Shown here one piece after another: positions 1 through 8,522 of a stretch of 64,000 bases of DNA. A program made the translations under genes and the position numbers. The notes beneath the pieces were generated by a model. That model ran no database searches and had not been told where the DNA came from. It was given only the letters and a program-made list of their open reading frames with translations. The stretch comes from Oxalobacteraceae bacterium. Its GTDB lineage: Bacteria > Pseudomonadota > Gammaproteobacteria > Burkholderiales > Burkholderiaceae_D. Position 1 is the first letter of the stretch; every line of letters starts with the position of its first letter. The stretch spans positions 43,833-107,832 of the forward strand of contig JABTBR010000021.1 of NCBI GenBank assembly GCA_013284265.1, in the 5' to 3' direction.

Positions 1-236
1 AAACACACCGGTGGGGATCGCTACAGCTTTTCGCCAGTCACGTGAGACGTAATGGAAGCCAAATTGTAAGTTAAGTGCCCAATTAGAGCAAGGAAAGGGT
101 TATCCATTAGTTAACGTTCCCGCCTTTTTCCTGCGATGGACTGGCCCGGGTAGGCATTTCGGCTACAATTTTGCCAGCCTAGCACTCACCTATTCATCGC
201 CTATTCATCGCCCTTTCTATAGTTCAAGGAAACATC
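1..236. other. Upstream intergenic region
   Basis: No convincing gene is seen in this stretch. It contains a small direct tandem duplication of the 11-mer ctattcatcgc at 190-200 and 201-211, just before the dehydrogenase start. The sequence AAGGAAAC at 227-234 is the likely ribosome binding region of the next gene. No clear sigma-70 promoter could be assigned. Confidence 0.4.
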
Positions 237-989
237 ATGATCGTCTTCATCACGGGCGCCAGCTCCGGTTTCGGCGCCGCCATGGCCCGCGTATTCGCCG
301 CTGCGGGCCACAAAGTACTGCTCAGCGGCCGCCGCGCCGACCGCCTGCAAGCCCTGGCCGGCGAGCTGGGCGACGCTGCCTTCGCCATCGAGCTGGACGT
401 CACCAGCAAGGCCTCGATCCAGTCCGCGCTGGACGGCCTGCCCGCCGCATGGCGCGACATTGACGTCCTGATCAACAACGCCGGCCTGGCGCTGGGCACC
501 GCCCCGGCCCATCAAGCCTCGCTGGACGACTGGGAAACCATGATCGCCACCAACTGCGGCGGCCTGGTCGCCATGACCCGCGCCCTGCTGCCGGCCATGG
601 TCGCGCGCGGCTCCGGCACCGTGATCAATATCGGCTCCACCGCCGGCGCCTATCCTTACCCGGGCGGCAATGTCTATGGCGCCACCAAGGCCTTTGTCGA
701 ACAGTTCACCTTGAACCTGCGTGCCGACCTGGTGGGCACCGGCGTGCGCGCCACCAATCTGGCGCCCGGTCTGGCCGGCGGCACCGAATTCTCGAATGTG
801 CGCTTCAAGGGCGATGACGCGGCCGCCGCCAAGATTTACGAAGGCACCCAGCCGCTGACACCGGAAGATATTGCCAACATGACATTGTGGGTCGCCACCC
901 TGCCCGCCCACATCAATATCAACCAGCTGGAGGTGATGCCGACTTGCCAGGGCTTCTCGCCGTTCACCATCAAGCGTAGCGGGGTGTAA
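237..989 (+). CDS. ydfG: SDR family NAD(P)-dependent oxidoreductase, YdfG-like
   Basis: This 250-aa protein is a classical short-chain dehydrogenase/reductase. The N-terminal TGASSGFG motif (residues 6-13) is the nucleotide-binding glycine loop, NNAG is seen near residue 80, and the catalytic Ser (IGSTAG) and YGATK pair follow near residues 130-150. The closest family by look is YdfG, an NADP-dependent 3-hydroxy acid / serine dehydrogenase, but the substrate cannot be read from sequence. The ATG at 237 follows an AAGGAAAC ribosome binding site. It stands alone on the plus strand and is followed by a palindromic repeat. The length is normal for the family. Confidence 0.9.
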   Translation: MIVFITGASSGFGAAMARVFAAAGHKVLLSGRRADRLQALAGELGDAAFAIELDVTSKASIQSALDGLPAAWRDIDVLINNAGLALGTAPAHQASLDDWETMIATNCGGLVAMTRALLPAMVARGSGTVINIGSTAGAYPYPGGNVYGATKAFVEQFTLNLRADLVGTGVRATNLAPGLAGGTEFSNVRFKGDDAAAAKIYEGTQPLTPEDIANMTLWVATLPAHININQLEVMPTCQGFSPFTIKRSGV

Positions 990-1010
990 TAAAAGCGCCG
1001 GCGCATTGAT

Positions 1011-1080
1011 TAACACCCACGGCGTAAAACTGGGGTACGACCCGGCGGGTCGTACCCCAGCTCTTTGCCGTGGGTTCTAA
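1011..1080. repeat. Palindromic intergenic repeat, copy 1
   Basis: The left arm cacccacggcgtaa and right arm tttgccgtgggttctaa flank an inner perfect palindrome centred on gacccggcgggtc. It belongs to a family with at least seven copies in this window. It lies just after the stop of the dehydrogenase gene, where it could act as a transcription terminator. In this copy the inner arm reads GGGTACGACCC rather than the GGGTCTGACCC of the other copies, and both arms carry the change, so pairing is kept. Confidence 0.85.
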
Positions 1081-1342
1081 AAACAGCGCCGGCACCTTGG
1101 CCGCAAAACTAAAAACCCCGCCAACCCACCCCTGTTTATATCCCAACAATACGTAAGCGGTTGTTACAAAGCTTGGCAAATTACTCCTAGTCAGTTCTAC
1201 TTGCACCCGGCGCAACTTCTCGCTTTGCTGTCGAACAAACCACGTATATTTCGCTTTTCACAGCAATTCATCCCGCCAAAGCTGCAACACGCGCGGCAAA
1301 CTCGCGTAAAATGTTGCTCAATCTCACTAGTGTAAAAATAAT
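1081..1342. other. Intergenic region before the tol operon
   Basis: Together with the preceding repeat this leaves about 350 bases without a gene. No ORF with convincing coding character is seen. It should carry the promoter of the ybgC-tol-pal operon; the AT-rich stretch at about 1325-1342 directly precedes the ybgC start, but I could not assign -35 and -10 boxes with confidence. Confidence 0.4.
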
Positions 1343-1753
1343 ATGGCAGCAGAGTTCACCTGGAATGTCCGTGTCTACTACGAAGACACAGACGCCGGCG
1401 GTATTGTCTATTATGCAAATTACCTGAAATTCTTTGAACGCGCCCGCACCGAGTGGCTGCGCGCGATCGGCGTTGGCCAGCACGAATTGCTGGCCACCCA
1501 TGACGCCATGTTCGTCGTCAAAAACGTCAGCGCCGACTATCACGCGCCAGCCAAGCTCGATGATGTACTAAAATTAACGTTGAAAATCGAAAAAATGGGC
1601 CGCGCGTCCCTCGTGTTCGTACAGGAAGCGTGGTGCGGCGACACTTTGCTCAACTCGGCCCGGGTCAAAGTGGCTTGCGTCGATTCCGCCCTGCGCCCAC
1701 GCGCGGTTCCATCCGAAGTCGCAGCCAAAATGCGTGATGTCGTCGTTGACTGA
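1343..1753 (+). CDS. ybgC: Tol-Pal system-associated acyl-CoA thioesterase
   Basis: The 136-aa product is a hotdog-fold thioesterase of the 4-hydroxybenzoyl-CoA thioesterase type. The signature YYEDTDAGGIVYYANYLKF is visible near residues 12-30, and its Asp is the catalytic residue of the family. YbgC hydrolyses acyl-CoA thioesters in the cytoplasm and is linked to phospholipid metabolism at the envelope. It is the first gene of the tol-pal operon, 30 bases before tolQ, as in most proteobacteria. The ATG at 1343 gives a full-length protein. Confidence 0.95.
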   Translation: MAAEFTWNVRVYYEDTDAGGIVYYANYLKFFERARTEWLRAIGVGQHELLATHDAMFVVKNVSADYHAPAKLDDVLKLTLKIEKMGRASLVFVQEAWCGDTLLNSARVKVACVDSALRPRAVPSEVAAKMRDVVVD

Positions 1754-1783
1754 CGCCGCTTATTCTATCCAGACTGATACCCA

Positions 1784-2473
1784 ATGAACGTCACTCAAGA
1801 CCTGTCCTTCCTTTCCCTCATCACCAATGCCCACCTGATCGTGCAACTGATCATGGCGCTGCTGCTCGGCATCTCGCTGACCAGCTGGAGCTATATCTTC
1901 AGCAAGATGTTCGCCGTACGCAGCGCGCGCAAGCAGACCATCGCCTTCGAAAAAACCTTCTGGGCCGGCGGCAGCCTGCACGCCCTGCACCAGAACGCCG
2001 GCAGCAACCGCGCTGAAAATGGCGCACTGGCGCGCATCTTCGAAGCCGGCATGGGCGAGTTCATCAAAGGTAAGGCCTCCTACGGCAGCCGCGACGCCCT
2101 CGACGTCGGCGCCGTACTCGACGGCGCCCGCCGCGCCATGCGCGCCGCCTTCCAGCGCGAGATGGATGTACTTGAATCGCACCTGGCCTTCCTGGCCTCG
2201 GTCGGCTCGGTCTCCCCTTACATTGGTCTGCTGGGCACCGTCTGGGGCATCATGAACGCCTTCCGTGGCCTGGCCAATGTGCAGCAGGCAACCCTGGCCG
2301 CGGTCGCACCCGGCATCGCCGAAGCGCTGATCGCCACCGCCATCGGCCTGTTCGCCGCCATTCCAGCCGTGGTCGCCTACAACCGTTTTTCGCACGACAT
2401 CGACCGCCTGGCCATCCGCTTCGAGAGCTTTGTGGAAGAATTCTCGAACATCCTGCAACGGCAGTCGCGTTAA
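1784..2473 (+). CDS. tolQ: Tol-Pal system protein TolQ
   Basis: The 229-aa inner-membrane protein belongs to the MotA/TolQ/ExbB proton channel family. One hydrophobic segment lies near residues 15-37 and two more lie in the C-terminal half, where the GLLGTVWGIMNAF motif is the conserved ExbB/TolQ channel signature. With TolR it forms the proton-driven motor that energises TolA for outer-membrane constriction at division. The length matches the family. It sits 30 bases after ybgC and 16 bases before tolR. Confidence 0.97.
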   Translation: MNVTQDLSFLSLITNAHLIVQLIMALLLGISLTSWSYIFSKMFAVRSARKQTIAFEKTFWAGGSLHALHQNAGSNRAENGALARIFEAGMGEFIKGKASYGSRDALDVGAVLDGARRAMRAAFQREMDVLESHLAFLASVGSVSPYIGLLGTVWGIMNAFRGLANVQQATLAAVAPGIAEALIATAIGLFAAIPAVVAYNRFSHDIDRLAIRFESFVEEFSNILQRQSR

Positions 2474-2489
2474 TTTGGGGAGCGAGATC

Positions 2490-2927
2490 ATGGGATCGTC
2501 CTTTAACAGCAGCATGCGCGGCGGCCGGGGCCGCAAGTTCAAGTCCGAGATCAACGTCGTGCCTTACATCGACGTGATGCTGGTACTGCTGATCATCTTC
2601 ATGGTCATGCCCTCGTCCAACAACCCTAGCGTGGTCGACCTGCCGAACGCGGAAAAAACCACCCGTCCGCCCGACGACTACATCCAGATCGTGCTCAAAC
2701 CGAATGGCGCGCTGTCGATCGGCATCCAGGGCAAGAACCAGGAAGCGCCGGAAACCGCGCCTAACCGCGACGCCCTGCTGAAAAAGCTGCGCGTGCTGCA
2801 CAGCGACAACCCGGACTATCCGGTGCTGATCGCCGGCGACAAGGAAAGCAAGTACGACGACGTGATCCAGCTGATCTCCGAATCGAAGAAGATGGGCATC
2901 AACCGGGTTGGCCTGGCCACCAAGTAA
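2490..2927 (+). CDS. tolR: Tol-Pal system protein TolR
   Basis: The 145-aa protein is an ExbD/TolR family motor subunit. A basic N-terminus (GGRGRKFKSEINVVPYIDV) leads into a single membrane helix; the Asp of YIDVMLVLLIIFM is the conserved protonatable residue. The C-terminal half is the periplasmic domain. The open frame extends upstream into tolQ, but ATG 2490, just after GGGGAGCGAG, gives the canonical family N-terminus. It lies in the operon between tolQ and tolA. Confidence 0.96.
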   Translation: MGSSFNSSMRGGRGRKFKSEINVVPYIDVMLVLLIIFMVMPSSNNPSVVDLPNAEKTTRPPDDYIQIVLKPNGALSIGIQGKNQEAPETAPNRDALLKKLRVLHSDNPDYPVLIAGDKESKYDDVIQLISESKKMGINRVGLATK

Positions 2928-2936
2928 AGCGACATA

Positions 2937-3860
2937 GTGCACACCATGAATCCGGCAAACGCAGGCGGCCCCTACAAGGTACCGCGCGCAAACGATGGCT
3001 GGCGCTCGCTCGCGCTGGCCGGGGCCATGCACGCCGGCTTGCTGCTGTTCCTGTGGATAGGCGTGAGCTGGCAGAACAACGACCCGGTCGCGGTGGAAGC
3101 CGAAGTCTGGGACATGAAGGTGCAAAGCGCCGCGCCGCCGCCCGCCCCTGCCCCGGAACCCACGCCGGAGCCGGAACCGACGCCCGCCGTGAAGCCGCCG
3201 CCACCGGTCGCGCCGCCGGTGGAAGCGCCGCCGACGCCGAAGGAGCCGGACATCAAGCTGGAACGCCTGAAAGCCAAGCTCAAGGCCGAGAAGGAAAAGC
3301 AGGAAGCGCAGAAGGAAGAGCGCCTGAAGAAACTGGCCGACGAGAAACAGGCCAAGCTGGACGCGAAGAAACTCGCCGAGCAAAAACTGAAGGACGAGAA
3401 GGCCGAGAAAGAACAGACGGAAAAAGACAAGAAGGATCTGGCCGACAAGAAGCTGCAAGCGGAAAAACTGGCCAAGGCCAAGGAAAAAGCCGCCGCCGAG
3501 AAAGCGCGCGCCGCCGAAATGAGCCGCATCACCGGCGCGGTAGGCAATGGCAGCAGCGGCACCGCCGCCAAGTCCACCGCCCCGCGCTCGGACGCCAGCT
3601 ATGAGGCGGCGATCCGCGCCAAGATCAAGAGCAATCTGGTCTGGAGCGGCACCGACGACACGCTCAGCGCCACCTTCAAGATTACCCAGTTGCCGACGGG
3701 GGAAATTATCGGCGTACGCAAGACCAAAAGCAGCGGTGCGGCAGCATATGACAGCGCAGTGGAGAATGCGATCTCGAAGTCCTCGCCCTTGCCGAAGAAA
3801 AAAGACGGTACGGTGGAGCGGGAATTTGTTGCTGATTTCAATATGAAAGATTTGCACTGA
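2937..3860 (+). CDS. tolA: Cell envelope integrity protein TolA
   Basis: The 307-aa protein has the three TolA parts. There is an N-terminal membrane anchor near residues 22-44. A proline-rich stretch and a long Lys/Ala/Glu-rich helix (about residues 60-205) span the periplasm. The C-terminal globular TonB-like domain (about 215-307) contacts Pal and TolB. The frame opens at GTG 2937; ATG 2946, three codons in, is an equally good start. It follows tolR by 9 bases and its stop nearly touches the tolB start, which suggests translational coupling. Confidence 0.94.
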   Translation: MHTMNPANAGGPYKVPRANDGWRSLALAGAMHAGLLLFLWIGVSWQNNDPVAVEAEVWDMKVQSAAPPPAPAPEPTPEPEPTPAVKPPPPVAPPVEAPPTPKEPDIKLERLKAKLKAEKEKQEAQKEERLKKLADEKQAKLDAKKLAEQKLKDEKAEKEQTEKDKKDLADKKLQAEKLAKAKEKAAAEKARAAEMSRITGAVGNGSSGTAAKSTAPRSDASYEAAIRAKIKSNLVWSGTDDTLSATFKITQLPTGEIIGVRKTKSSGAAAYDSAVENAISKSSPLPKKKDGTVEREFVADFNMKDLH

Positions 3861-3861
3861 T

Positions 3862-5127
3862 ATGAAAAAACTGAACCAGATCGTCTTCTACGCCACCCTG
3901 GCGCTGAGCGCCGGCGCCGCCCAGGCCCAGATGCGGATCGAGATTTCCGGCGTCGGCAGCAACCAGATTCCGGTGGCCGTGGCCGCCTTCGCCGATGAAT
4001 CCGTCGCCCCCCAGCAGATTTCCGCCATCATCAAGGCCGACCTGGAGCGCAGCGGCGCCTTCAAGATCATCGACGCCGGCACCATCAGCGACGTCAACAA
4101 CATCGACTACAGCGCCTGGAAGGCGCGCGGCGCCGACGCACTGGTCGTGGGCACCGTCGCGCAGCTGGCCGACGGCCGCTTCGACGTGCGCTACAAGCTG
4201 CTCGACACCGTCAAGAGCAGCAAGCTGTCCCAGCTCGACCAGGCGCTGGCGCCCCAGTTCACCCGCCTGTCGGCCCACAAGATCGCCGACGACGTCTACC
4301 TGAAGCTGACCGGCACCCGTGGCGCCTTCGCCACCCGCATCGCCTACGTGACCCAGGAAGGCCGCAACTACCGCCTGGAAGTGGCCGACGCCGACGGCGA
4401 AGGCGTGCAGGTCGCGCTGCGCTCGAACGAACCGATCATCTCGCCATCGTGGTCGCCGGACGGCACCAAGGTCGCCTACGTCTCCTTCGAGCAGAAAAAA
4501 CCCGTGGTCTATGTGCAGAACCTGGTGACGCGCGCGCGCACCGTGGTGGCCAATGAAAAAGGCAGCAATTCGGCACCTTCGTGGTCGCCGGACGGCAGCA
4601 AGCTGGCCGTGGCCCTGTCCAAGGATGGCCACACCCAGGTCTACACCGTCAACGCCGACGGCTCCAGCCTGCGCCGCGTCTCCAACAGCGCCGGCATCGA
4701 CACCGAGCCGCAATTCTCGGCCGACGGCCAGAGCATCTACTTCACCAGCGACCGCAGCGGCGGCCCGCAGATCTACCGCATGGGTAGCGGCGGCGGCGAA
4801 GCCAAGCGCGTCACCTTCGGCGGCGCCTACAACATCAGCCCGCGCATCGCCTCCGACGGCAAGACCCTGGCCTTCATTTCCCGCCGCGACGGCAACTTCC
4901 AGCTGTATGCGCTGGACCTGGCCAGCGGCCAGGAAGTGCGCCTGTCCGACACCACCAGCGACGAGTCGCCAAGTTTCTCGCCGAACGGCAAATACATCAT
5001 GTACGCCACCGAATCGGGCCGCCGCAAGTCGCTGGCCATCGTCTCGGTGGACGGCCGCATCAAACAACGCCTGACTACTCAGGCGGGCAATATCAAGGAG
5101 CCCACCTGGGGTCCTTTCATGCAGTAA
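3862..5127 (+). CDS. tolB: Tol-Pal system beta-propeller protein TolB
   Basis: The 421-aa periplasmic protein has a signal peptide (residues 1 to about 22, ending AQAQ). It has an N-terminal TolB domain with the [15 protein letters not shown] signature, followed by a C-terminal six-bladed propeller of WD40-like PD40 repeats ([28 protein letters not shown] and others). TolB binds Pal and TolA. The start lies one base after the tolA stop. Length and repeat content are typical. Confidence 0.97.
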   Translation: MKKLNQIVFYATLALSAGAAQAQMRIEISGVGSNQIPVAVAAFADESVAPQQISAIIKADLERSGAFKIIDAGTISDVNNIDYSAWKARGADALVVGTVAQLADGRFDVRYKLLDTVKSSKLSQLDQALAPQFTRLSAHKIADDVYLKLTGTRGAFATRIAYVTQEGRNYRLEVADADGEGVQVALRSNEPIISPSWSPDGTKVAYVSFEQKKPVVYVQNLVTRARTVVANEKGSNSAPSWSPDGSKLAVALSKDGHTQVYTVNADGSSLRRVSNSAGIDTEPQFSADGQSIYFTSDRSGGPQIYRMGSGGGEAKRVTFGGAYNISPRIASDGKTLAFISRRDGNFQLYALDLASGQEVRLSDTTSDESPSFSPNGKYIMYATESGRRKSLAIVSVDGRIKQRLTTQAGNIKEPTWGPFMQ

Positions 5128-5168
5128 AAAAGCAGTAAAATTCACAGTCCACAACCAGGAGAGTCAAC

Positions 5169-5696
5169 ATGCGTAAACTGAGCAGCTTAGCTTTTGTCAT
5201 TACCACCGCAGCCATTCTGTCTGCTTGCAGCACCCCAGTGAAACTGGCCGAACCAGCTCCTGTGGTTGAAAAACCAGTGGGCAAGCCAGCCGCCGTGGCC
5301 GACACCCGCACCGTCGCCCCGGTCGAAACCAAATCGATCGATCCACTGGACGATCCAAAAGGCGTACTGGCAGCGCGCAGCGTCTACTTCGACTTCAACA
5401 GCTATGTTGTGCGTGACGACGGCAAATCGGTGGTGGAAAACCACTCCGGCTACCTGACTAAAAACAAAAACCGCTCGATCCTGATCCAAGGTAACACCGA
5501 TGAACGCGGCGGCGCCGAGTACAACCTGGCACTGGGCCAGAAGCGTGCGGAAGCCGTGCGTAAAGCGATGACCACCCTGGGCGTGCCAGAGTCGCAGATC
5601 GAAGCCGTATCGCTGGGTAAAGAAAAACCAAAAGCCACCGGCAGCAACGAAGAAGCATGGGCGCAAAACCGTCGTGCAGACATCGTCTACAAGTAA
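5169..5696 (+). CDS. pal: Peptidoglycan-associated lipoprotein Pal
   Basis: The 175-aa lipoprotein has a signal peptide with the lipobox ILSAC (Cys at about residue 20) and a C-terminal OmpA-like peptidoglycan-binding domain. Landmarks are VYFDFNSYVV, IQGNTDERGGAEYN and LGQKRAEAV, the residues that grip diaminopimelate in the family. It anchors the outer membrane to peptidoglycan. The ribosome binding site AGGAGAG stands 8 bases before the ATG. It is followed by a strong terminator. Confidence 0.97.
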   Translation: MRKLSSLAFVITTAAILSACSTPVKLAEPAPVVEKPVGKPAAVADTRTVAPVETKSIDPLDDPKGVLAARSVYFDFNSYVVRDDGKSVVENHSGYLTKNKNRSILIQGNTDERGGAEYNLALGQKRAEAVRKAMTTLGVPESQIEAVSLGKEKPKATGSNEEAWAQNRRADIVYK

Positions 5697-5730
5697 TTTG
5701 CACTTCCCAAGTGCCGGGTCACAGGCATAA

Positions 5731-5776
5731 TACGGGGCGGCGCGCGGATCAATCCGCGCCCTGCCCCGTTTTTTTT
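5731..5776 (+). terminator. Rho-independent terminator after pal
   Basis: A GC-rich stem pairs acggggc (5732-5738) with gccccgt (5763-5769). An inner arm, gcgcggat (5742-5749), pairs with atccgcgc (5752-5759). It is followed by eight T residues. It lies between pal and cpoB, so cpoB may be read partly by read-through or from its own promoter. Confidence 0.85.
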
Positions 5777-5841
5777 GCCGATATTTTTGTACGATCCGTT
5801 TGCCCGATCCGACAGCACGATCCGAATTGAAAGCGCCCGAC

Positions 5842-6597
5842 ATGACACTATTCTCCCCTTCCCGCCTGGCTGCCGCCCTGCTGGCCGCGAGCGCCCTGCT
5901 GCCGCTGCACGCCTCCGCCGCCCTGTTTGACGACGACGAAGCGCGCAAAGCCATCCTCGACCTGCGCGCCAAGGTCGAATCGATCCGCCTGGACCTGCAA
6001 AACCGCATCGACGTCAAGGCCGACAAGTCCAGCACGCTCGACCTGGTCAACCAGAACGAACTGACCATGCAGGAAATCAACAAGCTGCGCGGCCAGGTCG
6101 AAGTACTGGCCAATGAATTGTCGAATGCCCAGAAGCGCCAGAAAGATTTTTACGTCGACCTCGACAACCGCCTGCGCAAGCTCGAACCGCGCGAAGTCAA
6201 CATCGACGGCAAGGCCGCCTCGGTCGACCCTTCCGAGCAGAAATCGTATGACGCCGCGCTGGCCGTGTTCAAGTCCGGCGACTACAAGGCCGCCGCCACC
6301 GCGCTGCAAGACTTCGTGCGCATGCACCCCGAGTCCGGCTACGCCGCCAACGCCCAATACTGGCTGGGCAACGCCTACTACGCCCAGCGCGACTGCAAGA
6401 GCGCCATCGCAGCCCAGCTGGTGGTCCTGAAATCCTACCCGGACAGCCCGAAAGCGGCCGACGCCATGCTCAACATCGCCAGCTGCCAGACCGAGCTGAA
6501 GGACAAAGCCGCCAAGAAGACGCTGCAGGACCTGATCAAGCAATACCCCGACTCCACCGCCGCCGCGACCGCCAAAGAGCGCCTGGGCGCCAAATAA
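5842..6597 (+). CDS. cpoB: Tol-Pal system protein CpoB (YbgF)
   Basis: The 251-aa periplasmic protein starts with a signal peptide (cleavage near ASA-AL), then an N-terminal coiled coil (about residues 35-120) and a C-terminal TPR domain (about 130-250) of the YbgF type, with repeats such as YDAALAVFKSGDYKAA and YWLGNAYYAQRDCKSA. CpoB coordinates peptidoglycan synthesis with Tol-driven constriction. The frame is open back to a TTG at 5800, but ATG 5842 gives the proper signal peptide. It is the last gene of the tol-pal cluster, separated from pal by a terminator. Confidence 0.93.
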   Translation: MTLFSPSRLAAALLAASALLPLHASAALFDDDEARKAILDLRAKVESIRLDLQNRIDVKADKSSTLDLVNQNELTMQEINKLRGQVEVLANELSNAQKRQKDFYVDLDNRLRKLEPREVNIDGKAASVDPSEQKSYDAALAVFKSGDYKAAATALQDFVRMHPESGYAANAQYWLGNAYYAQRDCKSAIAAQLVVLKSYPDSPKAADAMLNIASCQTELKDKAAKKTLQDLIKQYPDSTAAATAKERLGAK

Positions 6598-6690
6598 GCC
6601 CCCTGGCGGGGACGTCACGCCCCCGTCAGCCCGCAACACCGAGCAAGGGTTCGCCCGCAGCTTCACAACAAGTCACCTGCGGCTTCACAA

Positions 6691-6737
6691 CGGGGTCAGA
6701 CCCTGCGGGTCTGACCCCAGCCCTTCGCCCTGGGTTT
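6691..6737. repeat. Palindromic intergenic repeat, copy 2 (degenerate)
   Basis: The inner palindrome ggggtcagaccctgcgggtctgacccc is intact and is followed by a degenerate right arm cttcgccctgggttt. The left arm is missing. It lies between cpoB and the tRNA-Lys genes. The remaining bases between 6598 and 6816 show no gene. Confidence 0.8.
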
Positions 6738-6816
6738 ATGCTTGGTTTTGCGCCTTGGGTTTGCCGATTTGCAGGTTTAAAACCCGCCCGCCGCACAAAC
6801 AATGTCCGTAGAGCAT

Positions 6817-6845
6817 TTGACAGTCCAGCCAGTTCCCCCTATAAT
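6817..6845 (+). promoter_or_regulatory. Strong sigma-70 promoter of tRNA-Lys copy 1
   Basis: A consensus -35 box TTGACA (6817-6822) and a consensus -10 box TATAAT (6840-6845) are separated by 17 bases. The tRNA begins 15 bases after the -10 box. Both hexamers are perfect matches, as expected for a stable RNA gene. Confidence 0.9.
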
Positions 6846-6859
6846 CTCGCTTCTTTCGG

Positions 6860-6935
6860 GGGTCGTTAGCTCAGCTGGTAGAGCAGCGGACTTTTAATCC
6901 GTTGGTCGCAGGTTCGAATCCCGCACGGCCTACCA
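6860..6935 (+). tRNA. tRNA-Lys (anticodon TTT), copy 1
   Basis: The 76-nt gene folds into a normal cloverleaf. The acceptor stem pairs GGGTCGT with ACGGCCT, the D arm holds AGCTCAGCTGGTAGAGC, the anticodon loop is CTTTTAA, the T arm has GGTTCGAATCC, and the CCA end is encoded. The anticodon TTT reads lysine codons. It is identical to the copies at 7002 and 13423. Confidence 0.98.
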
Positions 6936-7001
6936 CCGAATAGAAGCAGTAAAAAGAAGGACTTACGTTGTTGTGGTTCTTTTTGCAGTAAAGCAGTCCT
7001 T

Positions 7002-7077
7002 GGGTCGTTAGCTCAGCTGGTAGAGCAGCGGACTTTTAATCCGTTGGTCGCAGGTTCGAATCCCGCACGGCCTACCA
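7002..7077 (+). tRNA. tRNA-Lys (anticodon TTT), copy 2
   Basis: It is identical over all 76 bases to copy 1 and lies 66 bases after it without an obvious promoter of its own, so the two are probably cotranscribed. A terminator follows 15 bases later. Its 3' end marks the left edge of the low-GC island and is a likely integration site. Confidence 0.98.
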
Positions 7078-7092
7078 AGAATTCTCAGAAAA

Positions 7093-7122
7093 GCCCACGA
7101 ATTTCGGTTCGTGGGCTTTTTT
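7093..7122 (+). terminator. Terminator of the tandem tRNA-Lys genes
   Basis: A nine-base perfect stem gcccacgaa / ttcgtgggc (7093-7101 and 7108-7116) is followed by six T residues. It ends the tRNA-Lys transcript. The following sequence holds two TGGTCC words (7129 and 7140), which could be remnants of recombinase binding sites, but this is speculative. Confidence 0.85.
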
Positions 7123-7168
7123 GTTCTCTGGTCCATTTCTGGTCCCTCCTCTCCTATCTCTTCGCATG

Positions 7169-7216
7169 TGGCCGGTGTAGATTACCATCTGGGGGATACA
7201 AGGAGGCGAAATGAAA
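7169..7216. repeat. Degenerate direct repeat, island left side
   Basis: The pattern ggtgta-N8-tctgggggata-N3-gg-N6-aat-N-aaacc is shared with 11363-11410 in the same orientation. The two copies flank the hydrolase, HEPN-like and Shedu operon. They resemble arm-type sites of tyrosine-recombinase elements, but no integrase gene is present. The region 7123-7277 otherwise shows no gene. Confidence 0.5.
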
Positions 7217-7277
7217 CCAGCGACACGCCCACCTGCGCGAAGCAGACGGTACTGACCGCTCCTTATTGTCCGCGTAA

Positions 7278-8453
7278 TTACTGCACCGCAACCTTGATCG
7301 GATTCTTGGTTTCGCACCTCAGACGATCTGGTAGTGCACCAGCTTGAGGCCTCCCAACTGTCCAAAATCCATTTTCATACTTCCAGAGCGGAGCAGGTCT
7401 ACGGGGTACATTGAGATACAGCAGACTCTTGATATCGATCAAGACGGGAAGCGCCTCCGCGAAATAAGCATGAGCCGGAATATCATCGGGGACAAGCGAT
7501 ACAACATTATCGATCCCAGGGATAATTACCTGTGGCGAATCGCCGCATCCAACACGGGGATATTGATGGACGATATCCGATGCATGCACGGCATAGTCAT
7601 ACGGAGAAAGGTAAACGGTAGTATTGCTAGCTACTTTAAGGTAACTTGGTGCCAGCTGTGCGAATAGGTCACGATCAACGTCCGCCGCTGCCAAAATGAC
7701 CTGTCCAAACTTCATACGTTGCTGATCCGATACGCTAACAAGACTAGCTGCGACCGTACGGAGGAAAGCGCGATTTCCCATGCTATGGACAATGACATGA
7801 ACTTTTCGCGGTCCCGCGCCCTCCATCACGGAACTGAGAAAAGCACGTAAGTAGACTTCGCTAGCGTCCACTGTTGCCTCATCGACGGTATACTCTTTAA
7901 TGGAATTACGAGCAGCCCACGAAAAGAGCATCATACTATTTTGTGGTATTTCCAAGTCAGCACCAATTTGGGCGGCGCGAATGGCGGCGTCATCAAATGA
8001 ATTATTGAACCCATGGATAAAAACAACGACAAAATCATCCTGTGGATGTCGTTCCGCTTTAATTCCGCTGCGCATAACCTTCACAAACTGAACAGAACCT
8101 GACATTGCTTCAACTCTATTCACATTAAGTCGCGTATCGTTTTGCCATGGCCAAAAGGGGCTTTCTCCTGTCGATCCGGTTATATGTCCTTTGGGAATCC
8201 GAACCCAGACTCGACCATAATTAACTTGTGAATCACGCTGAGATGAATAGTTGCTTCCAGTTGCCTTGCGAGTGGTACCAAACAAAACAGGGTAAAGGCG
8301 ATCCTCTGTTGTGGGCTCGGGCGAAACTGTGATGGGTAAACTGGCACGAATTCCCGTAACCATCACCGCATCTTCACTAGGCTTGAAAATCCCCGCGCAA
8401 CCCACCATTAGCAAAGAAAAGAATATAACCAATAATTTCCTTACCTCAGACAT
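7278..8453 (-). CDS. Alpha/beta hydrolase lipoprotein, DUF900-like
   Basis: The 391-aa protein begins with a lipoprotein signal peptide (lipobox LMVGC, Cys about residue 19), so it should be membrane anchored outside the cytoplasm. The alpha/beta hydrolase core of the DUF900 type shows FIHGFNNSFDDA (about 146-155) and the nucleophile elbow VHSMGNR (Ser about 224). Candidate Asp (SPYDYAVHAS) and His (IPAHAYFAE) residues come later. The open frame extends 21 codons upstream, but ATG 8453 gives the clean signal peptide. It is the last gene of the minus-strand island operon, 69 bases after the HEPN-like gene. Its substrate is unknown. Confidence 0.8.
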   Translation of the reverse strand: MSEVRKLLVIFFSLLMVGCAGIFKPSEDAVMVTGIRASLPITVSPEPTTEDRLYPVLFGTTRKATGSNYSSQRDSQVNYGRVWVRIPKGHITGSTGESPFWPWQNDTRLNVNRVEAMSGSVQFVKVMRSGIKAERHPQDDFVVVFIHGFNNSFDDAAIRAAQIGADLEIPQNSMMLFSWAARNSIKEYTVDEATVDASEVYLRAFLSSVMEGAGPRKVHVIVHSMGNRAFLRTVAASLVSVSDQQRMKFGQVILAAADVDRDLFAQLAPSYLKVASNTTVYLSPYDYAVHASDIVHQYPRVGCGDSPQVIIPGIDNVVSLVPDDIPAHAYFAEALPVLIDIKSLLYLNVPRRPAPLWKYENGFWTVGRPQAGALPDRLRCETKNPIKVAVQ

Positions 8454-8522
8454 GATAGCCCCCAATTTATTGACTTCTTTTATTTTCTTTCGCCCCACCA
8501 AATAACCCAATAACACTCAGCA

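Noticed and set aside
2250..3857. Minus-strand open frame opposite tolR-tolA
   Set aside because: It is an antisense shadow over well-identified Tol genes.
7344..7667. Plus-strand frame of 107 codons in the island
   Set aside because: It lies opposite the hydrolase gene, which has conserved catalytic motifs, and has no supporting signals.
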